This document shows, piece after piece, positions 34,530 to 43,431 of a DNA stretch of 64,000 nt. The DNA is taken from contig CM077599.1 in assembly GCA_039654915.1 (NCBI GenBank), positions 2,048,501-2,112,500 of the forward strand. The letters are read 5' to 3'. Source of the DNA: Aquilaria yunnanensis. Taxonomy: Eukaryota > Streptophyta > Magnoliopsida > Malvales > Thymelaeaceae. How positions within the stretch are numbered: position 1 is the first letter of the stretch; each line of letters opens with the position of its first letter. Below the pieces are notes generated by a model, which was given only the letters and a program-made list of their open reading frames with translations, searched no databases and had not been told where the DNA came from. Both the position numbers and the translations under genes were made by a program.

Positions 34530-35415
34530 ATTGCCAGCTATACACAGTAGTCACGAGTATGACTCTGGTCAGGTATGGGTACACTATCGTTAAAAGAGGA
34601 GGAAAATTTTCAAAATAGCTGCTAGCATGTACAGTAGTCACTACTGTAGCTTACGTCAGGAGTAGGTATGTGATTGTTGGAAGGGAAGGAAAATTTCAAA
34701 AGTGGCAGCTATATACAGTAGTCCGTGTCAGGAGTGGGTACATTATTGCCAAAGGGGAGGAAAATTTCAAAAGCGACAGCTAGCACGTACAGTAATCGTA
34801 ACTATGGCTCATGTCAGGAGTGGATACATTATCACTGAAAGGGGAGGAAAATTTCAAAAGCGACAGCTAGTACGTACAGTAATCGTGACTTTGGTTCACG
34901 TCAGGAGTGGATACATTATTACCAAAAGGGGAGGAAAATTTCAAAAGCGACAGCTAGTACGTACAGTAATCGTGACTTTGGTTCACGTCAGGAGTGGATA
35001 CATTATTACCAAAAGGGGAGGAAAATTTCAAAAGCGACAGCTAGCACGTACAGTAATCGTAACTATGGCTCATGTCAGGAGTGGATACATTATCACTGAA
35101 AGGGGAGGAAAATTTCAAAAGCGACAGCTAGTACGTACAGTAATCGTGACTTTGGTTCACGTCAGGAGTGGATACATTATTACCAAAAGGGGAGGAAAAT
35201 TTCAAAAGCGACAGCTAGTACGTACAGTAATCGTGACTTTGGTTCACGTCAGGAGTGGATACATTATTACCAAAAGGGGAGGAAAATTTCAAAAGCGACA
35301 GCTAGTACGTACAGTAATCGTGACTTTGGTTCACGTCAGGAGTGGATACATTATTACCAAAAGGGGAGGAAAATTTCAAAAGCGACAGCTACCACGTACA
35401 GTAATCGTGACTTTG
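34530..35415 (-). repeat. 87-bp repeat array upstream of LOG
   Basis: About ten units; those near LOG are more diverged. Each has, on the plus strand, a GTCAGGAGTGG(A)TACATTAT start, GGGGAGGAAAATTTCAAAAG and GACAGCTAGTACGTACAG. Minus-strand TGACGTGAA (bZIP-type ACGT core) occurs in at least five units. The units resemble the spacers between the Cys-rich genes (AGCTGTC, AATAATGTA), so the array looks amplified from a spacer/promoter. The 248-aa plus-strand frame across it is an artefact of the 87-bp period. Confidence 0.85.
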
Positions 35416-35463
35416 ATCCTCGTCTTCCACTGGCTTTGCGTCCAGTAATGGCTTCAATGTTTT

Positions 35464-36012
35464 CTATGAATCGGTGATTTGCATCTCATCTAGCTTTCTC
35501 ACAAACTGGCAAACAGGGTCGTTTAGGGTCAGATTCCCAAGACTGTAACGATCTCGTTCTTTTTGGAAAATTATCCATAATCCAACAACCTCAAATTGCA
35601 CTATTCCACAAGAATGCGCTTCAAGAACCTCTCGAATATCTTCTAGAGATTCCTTACGCAAGCCATTCTTAATGAATCTTATTCTATCATTACGATTTCT
35701 GGTGATCACTCCTGGAGCACGACATTTATTGCCGCAAATCCACCATCCACAATTATGACAAACGCCTAGCCTCTTTGCTCTTCTTTTTTTGGCATAAGCG
35801 CTTTTACCAAAGCCGGGCATACGGGGAAAGAACGCTTCGGGAACTTCACCAGCTGAACGAACCTTAGCTTCAATTAGCCACCGCACATTATCAGGAATGC
35901 CTTTGTGCATAAATACTCTGAATCGTTCACATCTAGCTTGATAAATCTTTTTAAGAACATTTATTGGGAAGGAAGGAAAATACTTTCGTAGGGCGGAAAG
36001 AGAAGACTCCAT
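35464..36012 (-). CDS. Basic Cys-rich C4 zinc-finger-like protein, cargo copy 1
   Basis: Seen: 182 codons from the ATG at 36012, the start aligned with the other three copies; an in-frame ATG at 36027 adds five residues. A central basic patch YAKKRRAKRLG is followed directly by CHNCGWWICGNKC, that is C-X2-C-X4-C-X3-C, and a conserved tail with NDPVCQFVRKL. The basic patch plus C4 finger resembles the small nucleic-acid-binding proteins of carlaviruses (Carla_C4 type; suppressors of RNA silencing and gene regulators), though this protein is longer. That link is my pattern recognition, not a database result. Other possibility: a plant or retrotransposon zinc-finger family. The gene is followed by the 87-bp array and LOG, and preceded by a TATA box at 36072-36079. 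Confidence 0.75.
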   Translation of the reverse strand: MESSLSALRKYFPSFPINVLKKIYQARCERFRVFMHKGIPDNVRWLIEAKVRSAGEVPEAFFPRMPGFGKSAYAKKRRAKRLGVCHNCGWWICGNKCRAPGVITRNRNDRIRFIKNGLRKESLEDIREVLEAHSCGIVQFEVVGLWIIFQKERDRYSLGNLTLNDPVCQFVRKLDEMQITDS

Positions 36013-36071
36013 TGATGAAGGAGGCAAAGAAAGAAATTAGTGATTGTAGGAAACGAACATAACTAACACAT

Positions 36072-36079
36072 ATTTATAG
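36072..36079 (-). promoter_or_regulatory. TATA box of Cys-rich copy 1
   Basis: Minus strand CTATAAATA about 60 bp upstream of the ATG at 36012, in the 216-bp spacer after copy 2. An AATAAA signal lies just upstream at 36099-36104 (minus) and could serve the 3' end of copy 2. Confidence 0.6.
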
Positions 36080-36228
36080 TGACGAAAGGGATAATGCGTT
36101 TATTACACTTACAGAAGCAAGTACATTATTGTCAAAAGAAAAGACAAATGACAGCTTATATGTACAGCAATCATGACTGTGGCTCTCATCTTCCACTGAT
36201 TTATGTCTAGTAACGGCTTCAATGCCTT

Positions 36229-36777
36229 CTATAAGTCGGGGATTTGCTTCCCATCCAGTTTTCTTACAAACTGGCAAACAGGGTCATTAAAAGTTAGATT
36301 TCCAAGACTGTAACGATCCTGTTCTTTACGGAAAGTCCACCATAAATCCATAATTTCCCATTGCACTATTTCACAAGAATGTGTTTCAAAAGTTAATAGG
36401 ATATCATCCAAAGATTCCTTACGCAGGCCATTCTTGATGAATTTTCTTTTATCTTCATGATTTCTGGAGATGTATCCTAAAAAGCGACATTTAGTATTAC
36501 AATTCCATCGTCCACATTTATGACAGACACCAAGCCTCTTTGCTCTTCGCTTTTTGGCATAAGCGCTTTTACCAAAGCCGGGCATACGGGGAAAGAACGC
36601 TTCTGGAACTTCACCAGCTGAACGAACCTTAGCTTCAATTAGCCACCGCACATTGTCAGGAATGCCTTTGTGCATAAAGACTCTAATCCTTTCACATCTA
36701 GCTTGGTAAATCATTTTAAGAACATTTATTGGGATGGAAGGAAAGTATTTTCGCATGGCGGAAAGAGTAGAATCCAT
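36229..36777 (-). CDS. Basic Cys-rich C4 zinc-finger-like protein, cargo copy 2
   Basis: Seen: 182 codons, intact. Residues 73-83 are the basic patch YAKKRRAKRLG; Cys85, Cys88, Cys93 and Cys97 form the C4 finger (CHKCGRWNCNTKC). The N-terminal 50 residues are amphipathic (KYFPSIPINVLKMIYQARCER) and the C-terminus keeps NDPVCQFVRKLDGKQ. The other copies differ by scattered substitutions, yet length, Cys spacing and basic patch are unchanged. This suggests selection on the protein rather than a very recent duplication. A TATA box at about 36883-36891 sits about 110 bp before the ATG. Proposed role: RNA or DNA binding, perhaps counter-silencing (inference). Confidence 0.75.
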   Translation of the reverse strand: MDSTLSAMRKYFPSIPINVLKMIYQARCERIRVFMHKGIPDNVRWLIEAKVRSAGEVPEAFFPRMPGFGKSAYAKKRRAKRLGVCHKCGRWNCNTKCRFLGYISRNHEDKRKFIKNGLRKESLDDILLTFETHSCEIVQWEIMDLWWTFRKEQDRYSLGNLTFNDPVCQFVRKLDGKQIPDL

Positions 36778-36881
36778 TGATAAAAGAAGAATTTGAGAGA
36801 AGAGATGAAGAAATCAGTTATTGTAGGAAACTGAGAGTCAGAGAGTATTGCATCCGCTACTTAACCGGAAAGAAGAACACG

Positions 36882-36891
36882 CATTTATAGC
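36882..36891 (-). promoter_or_regulatory. TATA box of Cys-rich copy 2
   Basis: Minus strand GCTATAAATGC in the 255-bp spacer between copies 3 and 2. It is followed by CCGGTTAAG(T/C)(A/G)GCGGAT and TCTCTGACTCTCAG, a leader block also found upstream of copy 4. Confidence 0.6.
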
Positions 36892-37032
36892 GATGAAAGG
36901 ATAACGTGTTAATTACGCTTACAGGAACAAGTATATTAAAAGAAAAGACAAATGACAGCTTATATGTACAGGAATCATGACCGTGGCTCTCATCTTCCCC
37001 TGATTTATGTCCAGTAATGGCTTCAATGCCAT

Positions 37033-37581
37033 CTATAAGTCGGGGATTTGCTTCCCATCCAGTTTTCTTACAAACTGACAAACAGGATCGTTTAAAGTCA
37101 CATTCCCAAGACTGTAACGGTTTCGTTCTTTATGGTAAGTCCTCCATAAACTGATAATTTCACCTTGCACTTTTCCACAAGAATGCGTTTCAAGAGTCTC
37201 TCGGATATCTTCCAGAGATTCCTTACGCAGGCCATTCTTAATGAATTTTCTTTTATCTTCACGATTTATGGAGATGTATCCTAAAGAGCGACATTTAGTA
37301 ATACAATTCCATCGCCCACATTTATAACACACGCCTAGTCTCTTTGCTCTTCGCCTTTTGGCATAACGGCTTTTACCTAAACCGGGCATGCGGGGCATAA
37401 ATGCATCTGGAACTTCACCCGCCAGACGGACCTTAGCTTCAATTATCCACTGCACATTATCGGGAATGCCTTTGCGTGTAAAAACTCTGATTCTTTCACA
37501 TCTAGCAAAGTAGATCTTTTTAAGGACTTTTATTGGAAAGGAAGGAAAGTATTTTCGCAGTGCAGAAAGAGTAGAATCCAT
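37033..37581 (-). CDS. Basic Cys-rich C4 zinc-finger-like protein, cargo copy 3
   Basis: Seen: 182 codons, intact, with the basic patch YAKRRRAKRLG and the finger CYKCGRWNCITKC at the same positions as copy 2. Differences from copy 2 are spread along the protein (for example IYFARCERIRVFTRKG near the N-terminus and a Lys/Arg-rich tail). It has its own TATA box at about 37662-37669, about 85 bp upstream. It belongs to the four-gene tandem array and is transcribed in the retrotransposon sense. Confidence 0.75.
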   Translation of the reverse strand: MDSTLSALRKYFPSFPIKVLKKIYFARCERIRVFTRKGIPDNVQWIIEAKVRLAGEVPDAFMPRMPGLGKSRYAKRRRAKRLGVCYKCGRWNCITKCRSLGYISINREDKRKFIKNGLRKESLEDIRETLETHSCGKVQGEIISLWRTYHKERNRYSLGNVTLNDPVCQFVRKLDGKQIPDL

Positions 37582-37660
37582 TGATGAGAGAAGAATTTGA
37601 GAGAAGAGGGAAATGAATCAGTTATTGAAGGAAACTTAGATAACCGACTGGAAGAACATG

Positions 37661-37670
37661 CATTTATAGC
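37661..37670 (-). promoter_or_regulatory. TATA box of Cys-rich copy 3
   Basis: Minus strand GCTATAAATG in the 246-bp spacer between copies 4 and 3, with the same surrounding block (TTTCATCGCTATAAATGC) as before copy 2. Confidence 0.6.
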
Positions 37671-37827
37671 GATGAAATGGATAACGTGTCGATTACACTT
37701 ACGGGAGCAAATACATTATTAAAAGAAAAATGGAAAATTTTAAATATGATAAATTGTATGTACAGTGATTGTGACTGTGGCTCACATCTTCCACTGGTTT
37801 TACGTCCAGTAACGGGATTAATGGCTT

Positions 37828-38376
37828 CTATGAGTCGAGGATTTGCTTCCCATCCAGTTTTCTTACAAGCTGACAAATAGGGTCGTTTAATGTCAGATTC
37901 CCGGGACTGTATCGTTCTCGTTCTTCATGAAAAATGCTCCATAAATCGAGAAGTTCACGTTGCACGGATCCACAAGAATGCGTCTCAAGAGTCAATTGGA
38001 GATCATCCAATGAGTCCTTACTCAGGCCATTCTTAATGAATCGTATTTTATCTTCTCGATTATCAGAGATCATCCCTAAAGAACGACATTTAGTATTACA
38101 GGTCCAGCGTCCGCATTTATGACAGACGCCTAGTCTCCTCGCTCTTCGTTTTTTGGCATAAGAGCTTTTGCCTACACCAGGCATGTGAGACACAAATGCC
38201 TCTGGGATTTCACCTGCCAGACGAACCTTAGCTTCAATTAACCACCGCACATCTTCAGGGATTCCTTTATGCATCAGAGCTCTTAATCGTTCACAGCGAA
38301 CTTGGTAGATCTTTTTGAGGATGTTCATTGGGAGAGAAGGAAAATATTTTCGCAAGGCAGAAAAAGTAGGATCCAT
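37828..38376 (-). CDS. Basic Cys-rich C4 zinc-finger-like protein, cargo copy 4
   Basis: Seen: 182 codons, intact; first of the array in transcription order and the most diverged. Basic patch YAKKRRARRLG and finger CHKCGRWTCNTKC are kept. The tail reads NDPICQLVRKLDGKQ. Upstream (38377-38520) it shares the CCGGTTAAGCGGCGGAT leader block with copy 2, but at the TATA position it has AAAATAAAG, a poor match, so its promoter may be weaker or it may depend on element-wide transcription. Family assignment as for the other copies: resemblance to carlavirus C4 nucleic-acid-binding proteins, unproven. Confidence 0.74.
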   Translation of the reverse strand: MDPTFSALRKYFPSLPMNILKKIYQVRCERLRALMHKGIPEDVRWLIEAKVRLAGEIPEAFVSHMPGVGKSSYAKKRRARRLGVCHKCGRWTCNTKCRSLGMISDNREDKIRFIKNGLSKDSLDDLQLTLETHSCGSVQRELLDLWSIFHEERERYSPGNLTLNDPICQLVRKLDGKQILDS

Positions 38377-39803
38377 TTTCTAGGAGAAAGTAAAAGAAAG
38401 GAGGGAGGAAATGATCAGTTATTATGGGCAACTGAGAGAACCGACTTGAGAGTCACGGAGTACCGTATCCGCCGCTTAACCGGAAAAGTGAATCCTACTT
38501 TATTTTGATGTGATAGATATTCCATCCAGCTGACGTCGATTCAGTCCTTGATTATTGAATCCATTGTCCGCTTTTGACGAATTTTCAACGACAATATTTC
38601 TTGATGTCTGCCTTATCTTTGACGATAGCTATCACTCATCTTGGATGCTGCTAAGCTGGCATCAATTCTGTTCTTTTAGGTGTAGCCTCAATTGCCAGGC
38701 TTTTGACGAATTTTCAACGACAATATTTCTTGATGTCTGCCTTATCTTTGACGATAGCTATCACTCATCTTGGATGCTGCTAAGCTGGCATCAATTCTGT
38801 TCTTTTAGGTGTAGCCTCAATTGCCAGGCTTTTGACGATATTGTATGCTTTATCCTTGGATTCCTGATGGGGCTGGGTCCAGCGTATTAGCTATGCGTCC
38901 AATTAGTAAGAGCTGATGTCATTAAGATCTCAGCTTATACTGCTGCAATCATGCTGCGGACATGCTTTTCATTTGATCCCTGTTATGTAAAAGCCATGCA
39001 TGCATGATGTGAAATGCATGAATGCAAGGCATGTGTAACTGATGTTTTTTTTTTTTTTTTTTTTAATCTAGCTCTTCATGTCTTTGCTTTACTTTACTGG
39101 ATCTTCTTTGTGATTTCCTTCTCGGACTATTATTGAATCTCTTTATGCTTTCCAGCTGTTGTCCATTGTCTCAAAAGCCCAACTCTGTTCAAAAATCCTC
39201 TTTCCTTGCCTTATTTTTGAATTTTGACCTCAATTTTCTTTAATGCCCGCCTCATATTTTATGCTTCTCTGGATAATTGTCCTTGTTGAAATATTCGTGA
39301 GCATGATTCTTTCCTGCTAACATAGACATGTTAAGACTTCTGAAATGATCATTCAGGCTACCACCAAGGCTATCTCCCAAAGATTTGTTACTCCTTCTTC
39401 TTTGTTAGCCTATGTTCTGTGCTGCTCGCAAAGCAGGACCTCAATCTTACCTGTTTTAATTCACAAAGCTTATCAAAGTAATCTACGGTCTTTGTTTTTT
39501 TCTAAGTTTTAATTATTACTATTCTTCCTTCAAAAGTCACAATTTATTGCACACTTAAGGCTAGTAGGAATGTGAGATTTAAAGGAAAAGAACTGGATAG
39601 AAGCGACTTTAGCATTTTGAACGTGAGAATCTAAGGTAAGTTAAAGAGAATTGGCTTTTATTTATGGGTAAAAGAATATGAAAATCTTGGGTACAGATAG
39701 ATAATGAAAGTGTAAGGGAAGAAAGCTCTCTTTGACAACTTTGATCAAATAAACTTTGGTAACCCTGTATCCACTTCTCCCCTTCTGTTCGAAAATTTCT
39801 TCA
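38377..39803 (-). other. Element DNA between pol and the cargo genes
   Basis: Contains the leader of Cys-rich copy 4 (38377-38520), a 129-bp direct duplication (about 38573-38830) and a poly-T run (39044-39065). No further coding frame or domain recognised. It could hold the 3' end of the gag-pol transcript. Confidence 0.5.
38573..38845. repeat. 129-bp tandem duplication
   Basis: Two practically identical copies of a segment starting CTTTTGACGAATTTTCAACG and ending GTAGCCTCAATTGCCAGG, followed by the beginning of a third. The identity implies recent duplication. The plus-strand frame through it is a by-product of the period (43 codons). Confidence 0.9.
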
Positions 39804-42800
39804 TTATGCAAAGTATTTCTTTACTGCATCCGAATTTACTGGCTTCGGTAATTCTCGTCCATCCATTTCTGTCAGAATTAGTGCCCCTCCTGAAAATGCT
39901 TTCTTCACGACATATGGCCCGTCATAATTTGGTGTCCATTTTCCTCTTGAATCATGTTGCATGGGTAAAATTTTCTTGAGCACTATGTCACCTTCGTGAA
40001 ATTGTCGTGGGCGAACCTTTTTGTTGTAAGCACGAATCATCCTTCTTTGATAAAGTTGCCCATGGCAGAGGGCTATCATTCTTCTTTCATCAATTAGATT
40101 TAATTGCTCGTATCTAGCTTTGACCCATTCTGCTTCTCCTAATTGAGTATCCATTAGTACCCTTAATGAAGGAATTTCAACTTCGATAGGCAATACAGCC
40201 TCCATACCGTATACCAGAGAAAAAGGTGTTGCTCCAGTAGAAGTACGGGTAGAAGTTCTATAAGCATGCAGTGCAAAAGGTAACATCTCATGCCAGTCCT
40301 TGTAAGTGACGATCATCTTTTCAACAATTCTCTTGATATTTTTATTGGCCGCTTCTACTGCACCATTCATCATCGGTCGATAAGGGGCTGAATTGAGATG
40401 CTTGATTTTGAATTGCCGGCACAAAGTCTGCATCATTGCATTATTCAGGTTCGTGGCATTGTCTGAGATGATACACTCTGGCGGTCCATAGCGACAAATG
40501 ATTTCTTTCTTAATGAACCGGCATACCACCTTTTGAGTTACGCTTGCATAAGACACAGCTTCTACCCATTTAGTAAAGTAGTCAATTGCAACTAGGATGA
40601 ATTTGTGACCATTGGAAGCTTTAGGGGTAATCGCTCCAATAACATCGATTCCCCACATGGCAAAAGGCCAAGGTATTGCTGTTACATTAAGAGGAACAGG
40701 TGGAGCTTGGATCTTGTTGGCATATATTTGGCATTTGTGACATTTTCTTACGTGATTGACGCAATCACTTTCCAATGTGAGCCAATAGTAACCAGCCCTC
40801 ATTATTTGTCTTGCCATAGTATGACCACTAGTGTGTGCTCCACATATTCCAGAATGAACTTCTTCCATGATCTTTCGTGCTTCATGAGTATCTACACAGC
40901 GAAGTAGCATCGAGTCTGGGGTTTTCTTGTAAAGTATGTCTAGGTTTAAAAGAAAACCCATTGACAATCTTCGTAGAAATTTCTTGTCATTTTCTGATAC
41001 TTCTGGTGGATATACTCTTTCTTGGAGGTATTTCTTGATATCGTGATACCAAGGCTTTCCATCCAATTCTTCTTCGATGCTCATGCAATAAGCTGGAGAA
41101 TCTATTATTCTCATCTCGAACACAGGAGTATGCTCGGGGTCACTGATCTTGTACATAACAGCCAAAGTAGCTAAAGCATCCGGTATTTGATTATCTTCCC
41201 TTGGAAGATGATGGAAGCTTATACTGTTGAATTTTCGAGCCAAGTCTAGTATGAGCTTTTGGTAAGGGATCAATTTTGAATCCCTTGTCTCCCATTCTCC
41301 GTTGATTTGATATATGACTAATGCGGAATCCCCATAAACTCGGAGATCTCGCACTTTCAATTCCAGTGCCATTTGGAGTCCCATAGCACATGCCTCATAC
41401 TCTACTATATTGTTGGTACAAGGAAATGTAATTTTTGCTGTAAGAGGGAATTGCTCTCCACTTGGAGAGATGAGTATGGCTCCAATCCCTTGTCCCAAAG
41501 CATTAGATGCTCCATCGAATGCCATTTTCCATGTTTCATCATCTTTAGAGACTTCCTGTTCTATCGTCATTATATCTCCATCAGGAAACTCCATTTTCAT
41601 TGGCTCATAATCATCCAATGCTCTATCAGCCAGATATTCAGCAATCACACTCCCTTTTACAGCCTTTTGGGTGACATACTGTATGTCGTATTCAGACAAC
41701 AGCATTTGCCATTTTGCGATCCTGCCTGATAAAGCTGGTTTCTCAAAAATGTACTTAATGGGATCAGTCTTGGAGATTAGCAATGTGGTGTTGTTGAGCA
41801 TGTAGTGTCGTAGTCGGTGTGCTACCCATGCAAGGGCACAACAGGACTTTTCTACTATTGAGTATTTCGCTTCATATGTGGTAAGCTTCTTGCTCAAATA
41901 GTAAATTGCGTGCTCTTTCTTGCCTGTCTCATCACGTTGACCCAATACGGATCCTAATGAAGAATCCTGTATGGATAAATATAGAATCAACGATTCTCCA
42001 GATCGGGGTGGTACCAAGACTGGTGGATTTGATAGATATTGCTTGATTTTCTCGAATGCTTCTTGGCATTCGTTATTCCACTCGATCGGATTGTTCTTCT
42101 TCAGTGATTTGAAAAGAGGTTCACACTTGGATGTCAATTGTGAAATGAACCTTGCTATGAAGTTGATTCTGCCCAGGAAACTTCTTACTTGTTTTGGAGT
42201 CTTCGGGGGTTGCATTTCTTGTATTGCTTTGACTTTACTCGGGTCAACTCGAATCCCATCCTTGCTGACCATGAAACCCAATAACTTTCCTGAAGAGGCT
42301 CCAAAAATACATTTGGCAGGATTCAACTTCAGTTGATATTTGCGAAGTCTATCGAATAGTTTTCTTAGCACTTTTAGATGCCCCTTAGCAGTGAAAGTTT
42401 TGGCGATCATGTCGTCTACATATACTTCAATTTCTTTATGCATCATGTCATGGAATAATGCAACCATGGCTCTTTGATATGTAGCACCAGCATTCTTTAA
42501 CCCAAAAGGCATCACCTTGTAGTAGAAGGTACCCCAAAGGGTTATAAAGGCAGTTTTTATCATATCATCTGGATCAAGTTTGATTTGATTGTATCCAGAG
42601 AAGCCATCCATGAAGGAAAAATAGGAGTTTCCTGCGGTATTATCCACCAGCGTATCAATGTGAGGAAGTGGGAAGTTATCTTTAGGACTGGCTTCGTTCA
42701 ATGGCCGGTAGTCCTGACAAACTCTTAGTTTCCCGCTTTCTTTCTTTTCGACTGGAACAATGTTAACCACCCATTCTGTATATTCAGCGACCCCAAGGAA

Positions 42801-43202
42801 TCCTGCATCCCACAGCTTTCGAATCTCATCTTTCACTCTTAAGATTAGATCCGGCTTTAATCTTCGTAACTTTTGTCTAACAGGCTTCGCCCCAGGTTTC
42901 AAGGGTATTTTGTGTAGTACTATGTCTGAGCTTAAGCCAGGCATATCTTGGTATGACCAAGCAAACACATCCACATATTCTTTCAATAAATGGACTAATT
43001 CTTCTTTTTCTTCAGGAGGGAATAAAGTGCCAATCTTGACTTCTTTTACATCCTGACTGTCTCCCAGGTTGAATACCTCAGTTGGTTCTTGACTTGTTGC
43101 TCTTTCTTTTTCATCTCGCTCAATCATTTTTAATAGCTCAGGAGATACTTGAAGATCTTCGTCATCCGAGTCGGTAGTGTTTACAGGATTATCAAAGTTC
43201 AT
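39804..43202 (-). CDS. Pol: reverse transcriptase, two RNase H domains, integrase
   Basis: An open 1132-codon frame. RT: catalytic FMDG (Asp199) and YVDD (261-264), with CQDYRPLN and MPFGLKNAGATYQRAM. A first RNase H-like/connection region follows (about 375-530) with degenerate catalytic residues. A second RNase H (about 558-690) has Asp564, Glu603, Asp625 and DALA (Asp675). Integrase has an HHCC finger (His783, His790, Cys821, Cys824) and D853, D914, E950 with D-X35-E spacing; the C-terminal part ends about 1132. The double RNase H is diagnostic of Tat/Ogre elements. The frame stays open upstream of the Met to a splice acceptor at 43233, and it is in the same frame as Gag-Pro, so Pol is probably made as a spliced Gag-Pro-Pol fusion rather than from this ATG. 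No stops or frameshifts, so the element may be active. Confidence 0.96.
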   Translation of the reverse strand: MNFDNPVNTTDSDDEDLQVSPELLKMIERDEKERATSQEPTEVFNLGDSQDVKEVKIGTLFPPEEKEELVHLLKEYVDVFAWSYQDMPGLSSDIVLHKIPLKPGAKPVRQKLRRLKPDLILRVKDEIRKLWDAGFLGVAEYTEWVVNIVPVEKKESGKLRVCQDYRPLNEASPKDNFPLPHIDTLVDNTAGNSYFSFMDGFSGYNQIKLDPDDMIKTAFITLWGTFYYKVMPFGLKNAGATYQRAMVALFHDMMHKEIEVYVDDMIAKTFTAKGHLKVLRKLFDRLRKYQLKLNPAKCIFGASSGKLLGFMVSKDGIRVDPSKVKAIQEMQPPKTPKQVRSFLGRINFIARFISQLTSKCEPLFKSLKKNNPIEWNNECQEAFEKIKQYLSNPPVLVPPRSGESLILYLSIQDSSLGSVLGQRDETGKKEHAIYYLSKKLTTYEAKYSIVEKSCCALAWVAHRLRHYMLNNTTLLISKTDPIKYIFEKPALSGRIAKWQMLLSEYDIQYVTQKAVKGSVIAEYLADRALDDYEPMKMEFPDGDIMTIEQEVSKDDETWKMAFDGASNALGQGIGAILISPSGEQFPLTAKITFPCTNNIVEYEACAMGLQMALELKVRDLRVYGDSALVIYQINGEWETRDSKLIPYQKLILDLARKFNSISFHHLPREDNQIPDALATLAVMYKISDPEHTPVFEMRIIDSPAYCMSIEEELDGKPWYHDIKKYLQERVYPPEVSENDKKFLRRLSMGFLLNLDILYKKTPDSMLLRCVDTHEARKIMEEVHSGICGAHTSGHTMARQIMRAGYYWLTLESDCVNHVRKCHKCQIYANKIQAPPVPLNVTAIPWPFAMWGIDVIGAITPKASNGHKFILVAIDYFTKWVEAVSYASVTQKVVCRFIKKEIICRYGPPECIISDNATNLNNAMMQTLCRQFKIKHLNSAPYRPMMNGAVEAANKNIKRIVEKMIVTYKDWHEMLPFALHAYRTSTRTSTGATPFSLVYGMEAVLPIEVEIPSLRVLMDTQLGEAEWVKARYEQLNLIDERRMIALCHGQLYQRRMIRAYNKKVRPRQFHEGDIVLKKILPMQHDSRGKWTPNYDGPYVVKKAFSGGALILTEMDGRELPKPVNSDAVKKYFA

Positions 43203-43233
43203 TCTTTCATTGTCATCAAAGAGAGTTTTGGGT

Positions 43234-43431
43234 CTGCATTATCCAGAGAGAAAAGAAAGAGAAGAAAAAAAAATGGCACGAATGAGATGGATGCAAACTG
43301 GTACTTTATTTACAATGTGCATAAATCACAACTTTATTGGAATAAAAAGCAATAACTAAAAGGTTCACTTAAACAAAGACTACACCCTATTGATTGAACC
43401 TTTCTTTAGGAGGTTTTTACTATTAGATTAC
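43234..43431 (-). other. Predicted 198-bp intron between Gag-Pro and Pol
   Basis: Donor AAA|GTAATC (intron from 43431) overlaps the Gag-Pro stop. The acceptor, after a long pyrimidine tract, is ...TAATGCAG|ACCC (intron ends 43234). Removing it joins the Gag-Pro Lys codon (AA+A) in frame to PKTLFDDNERMNFDNP, the start of Pol. The unspliced frame has at least six in-frame stops, so simple read-through cannot give Pol. Ogre elements are known to use such an intron. Confidence 0.75.

Noticed and set aside
34702..35448. 248-aa plus-strand frame of near-identical 29-residue repeats
   Set aside because: It runs through the 87-bp non-coding array; 87 is divisible by 3, so a stop-free unit stays open. 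It lies antisense to the cargo genes and has no family features.
35464..38376. Cys-rich proteins as extra Gag zinc knuckles
   Set aside because: Retroviral knuckles are CCHC (C-X2-C-X4-H-X4-C); these are four Cys with X2, X4, X3 spacing and sit in separate genes with own promoters.
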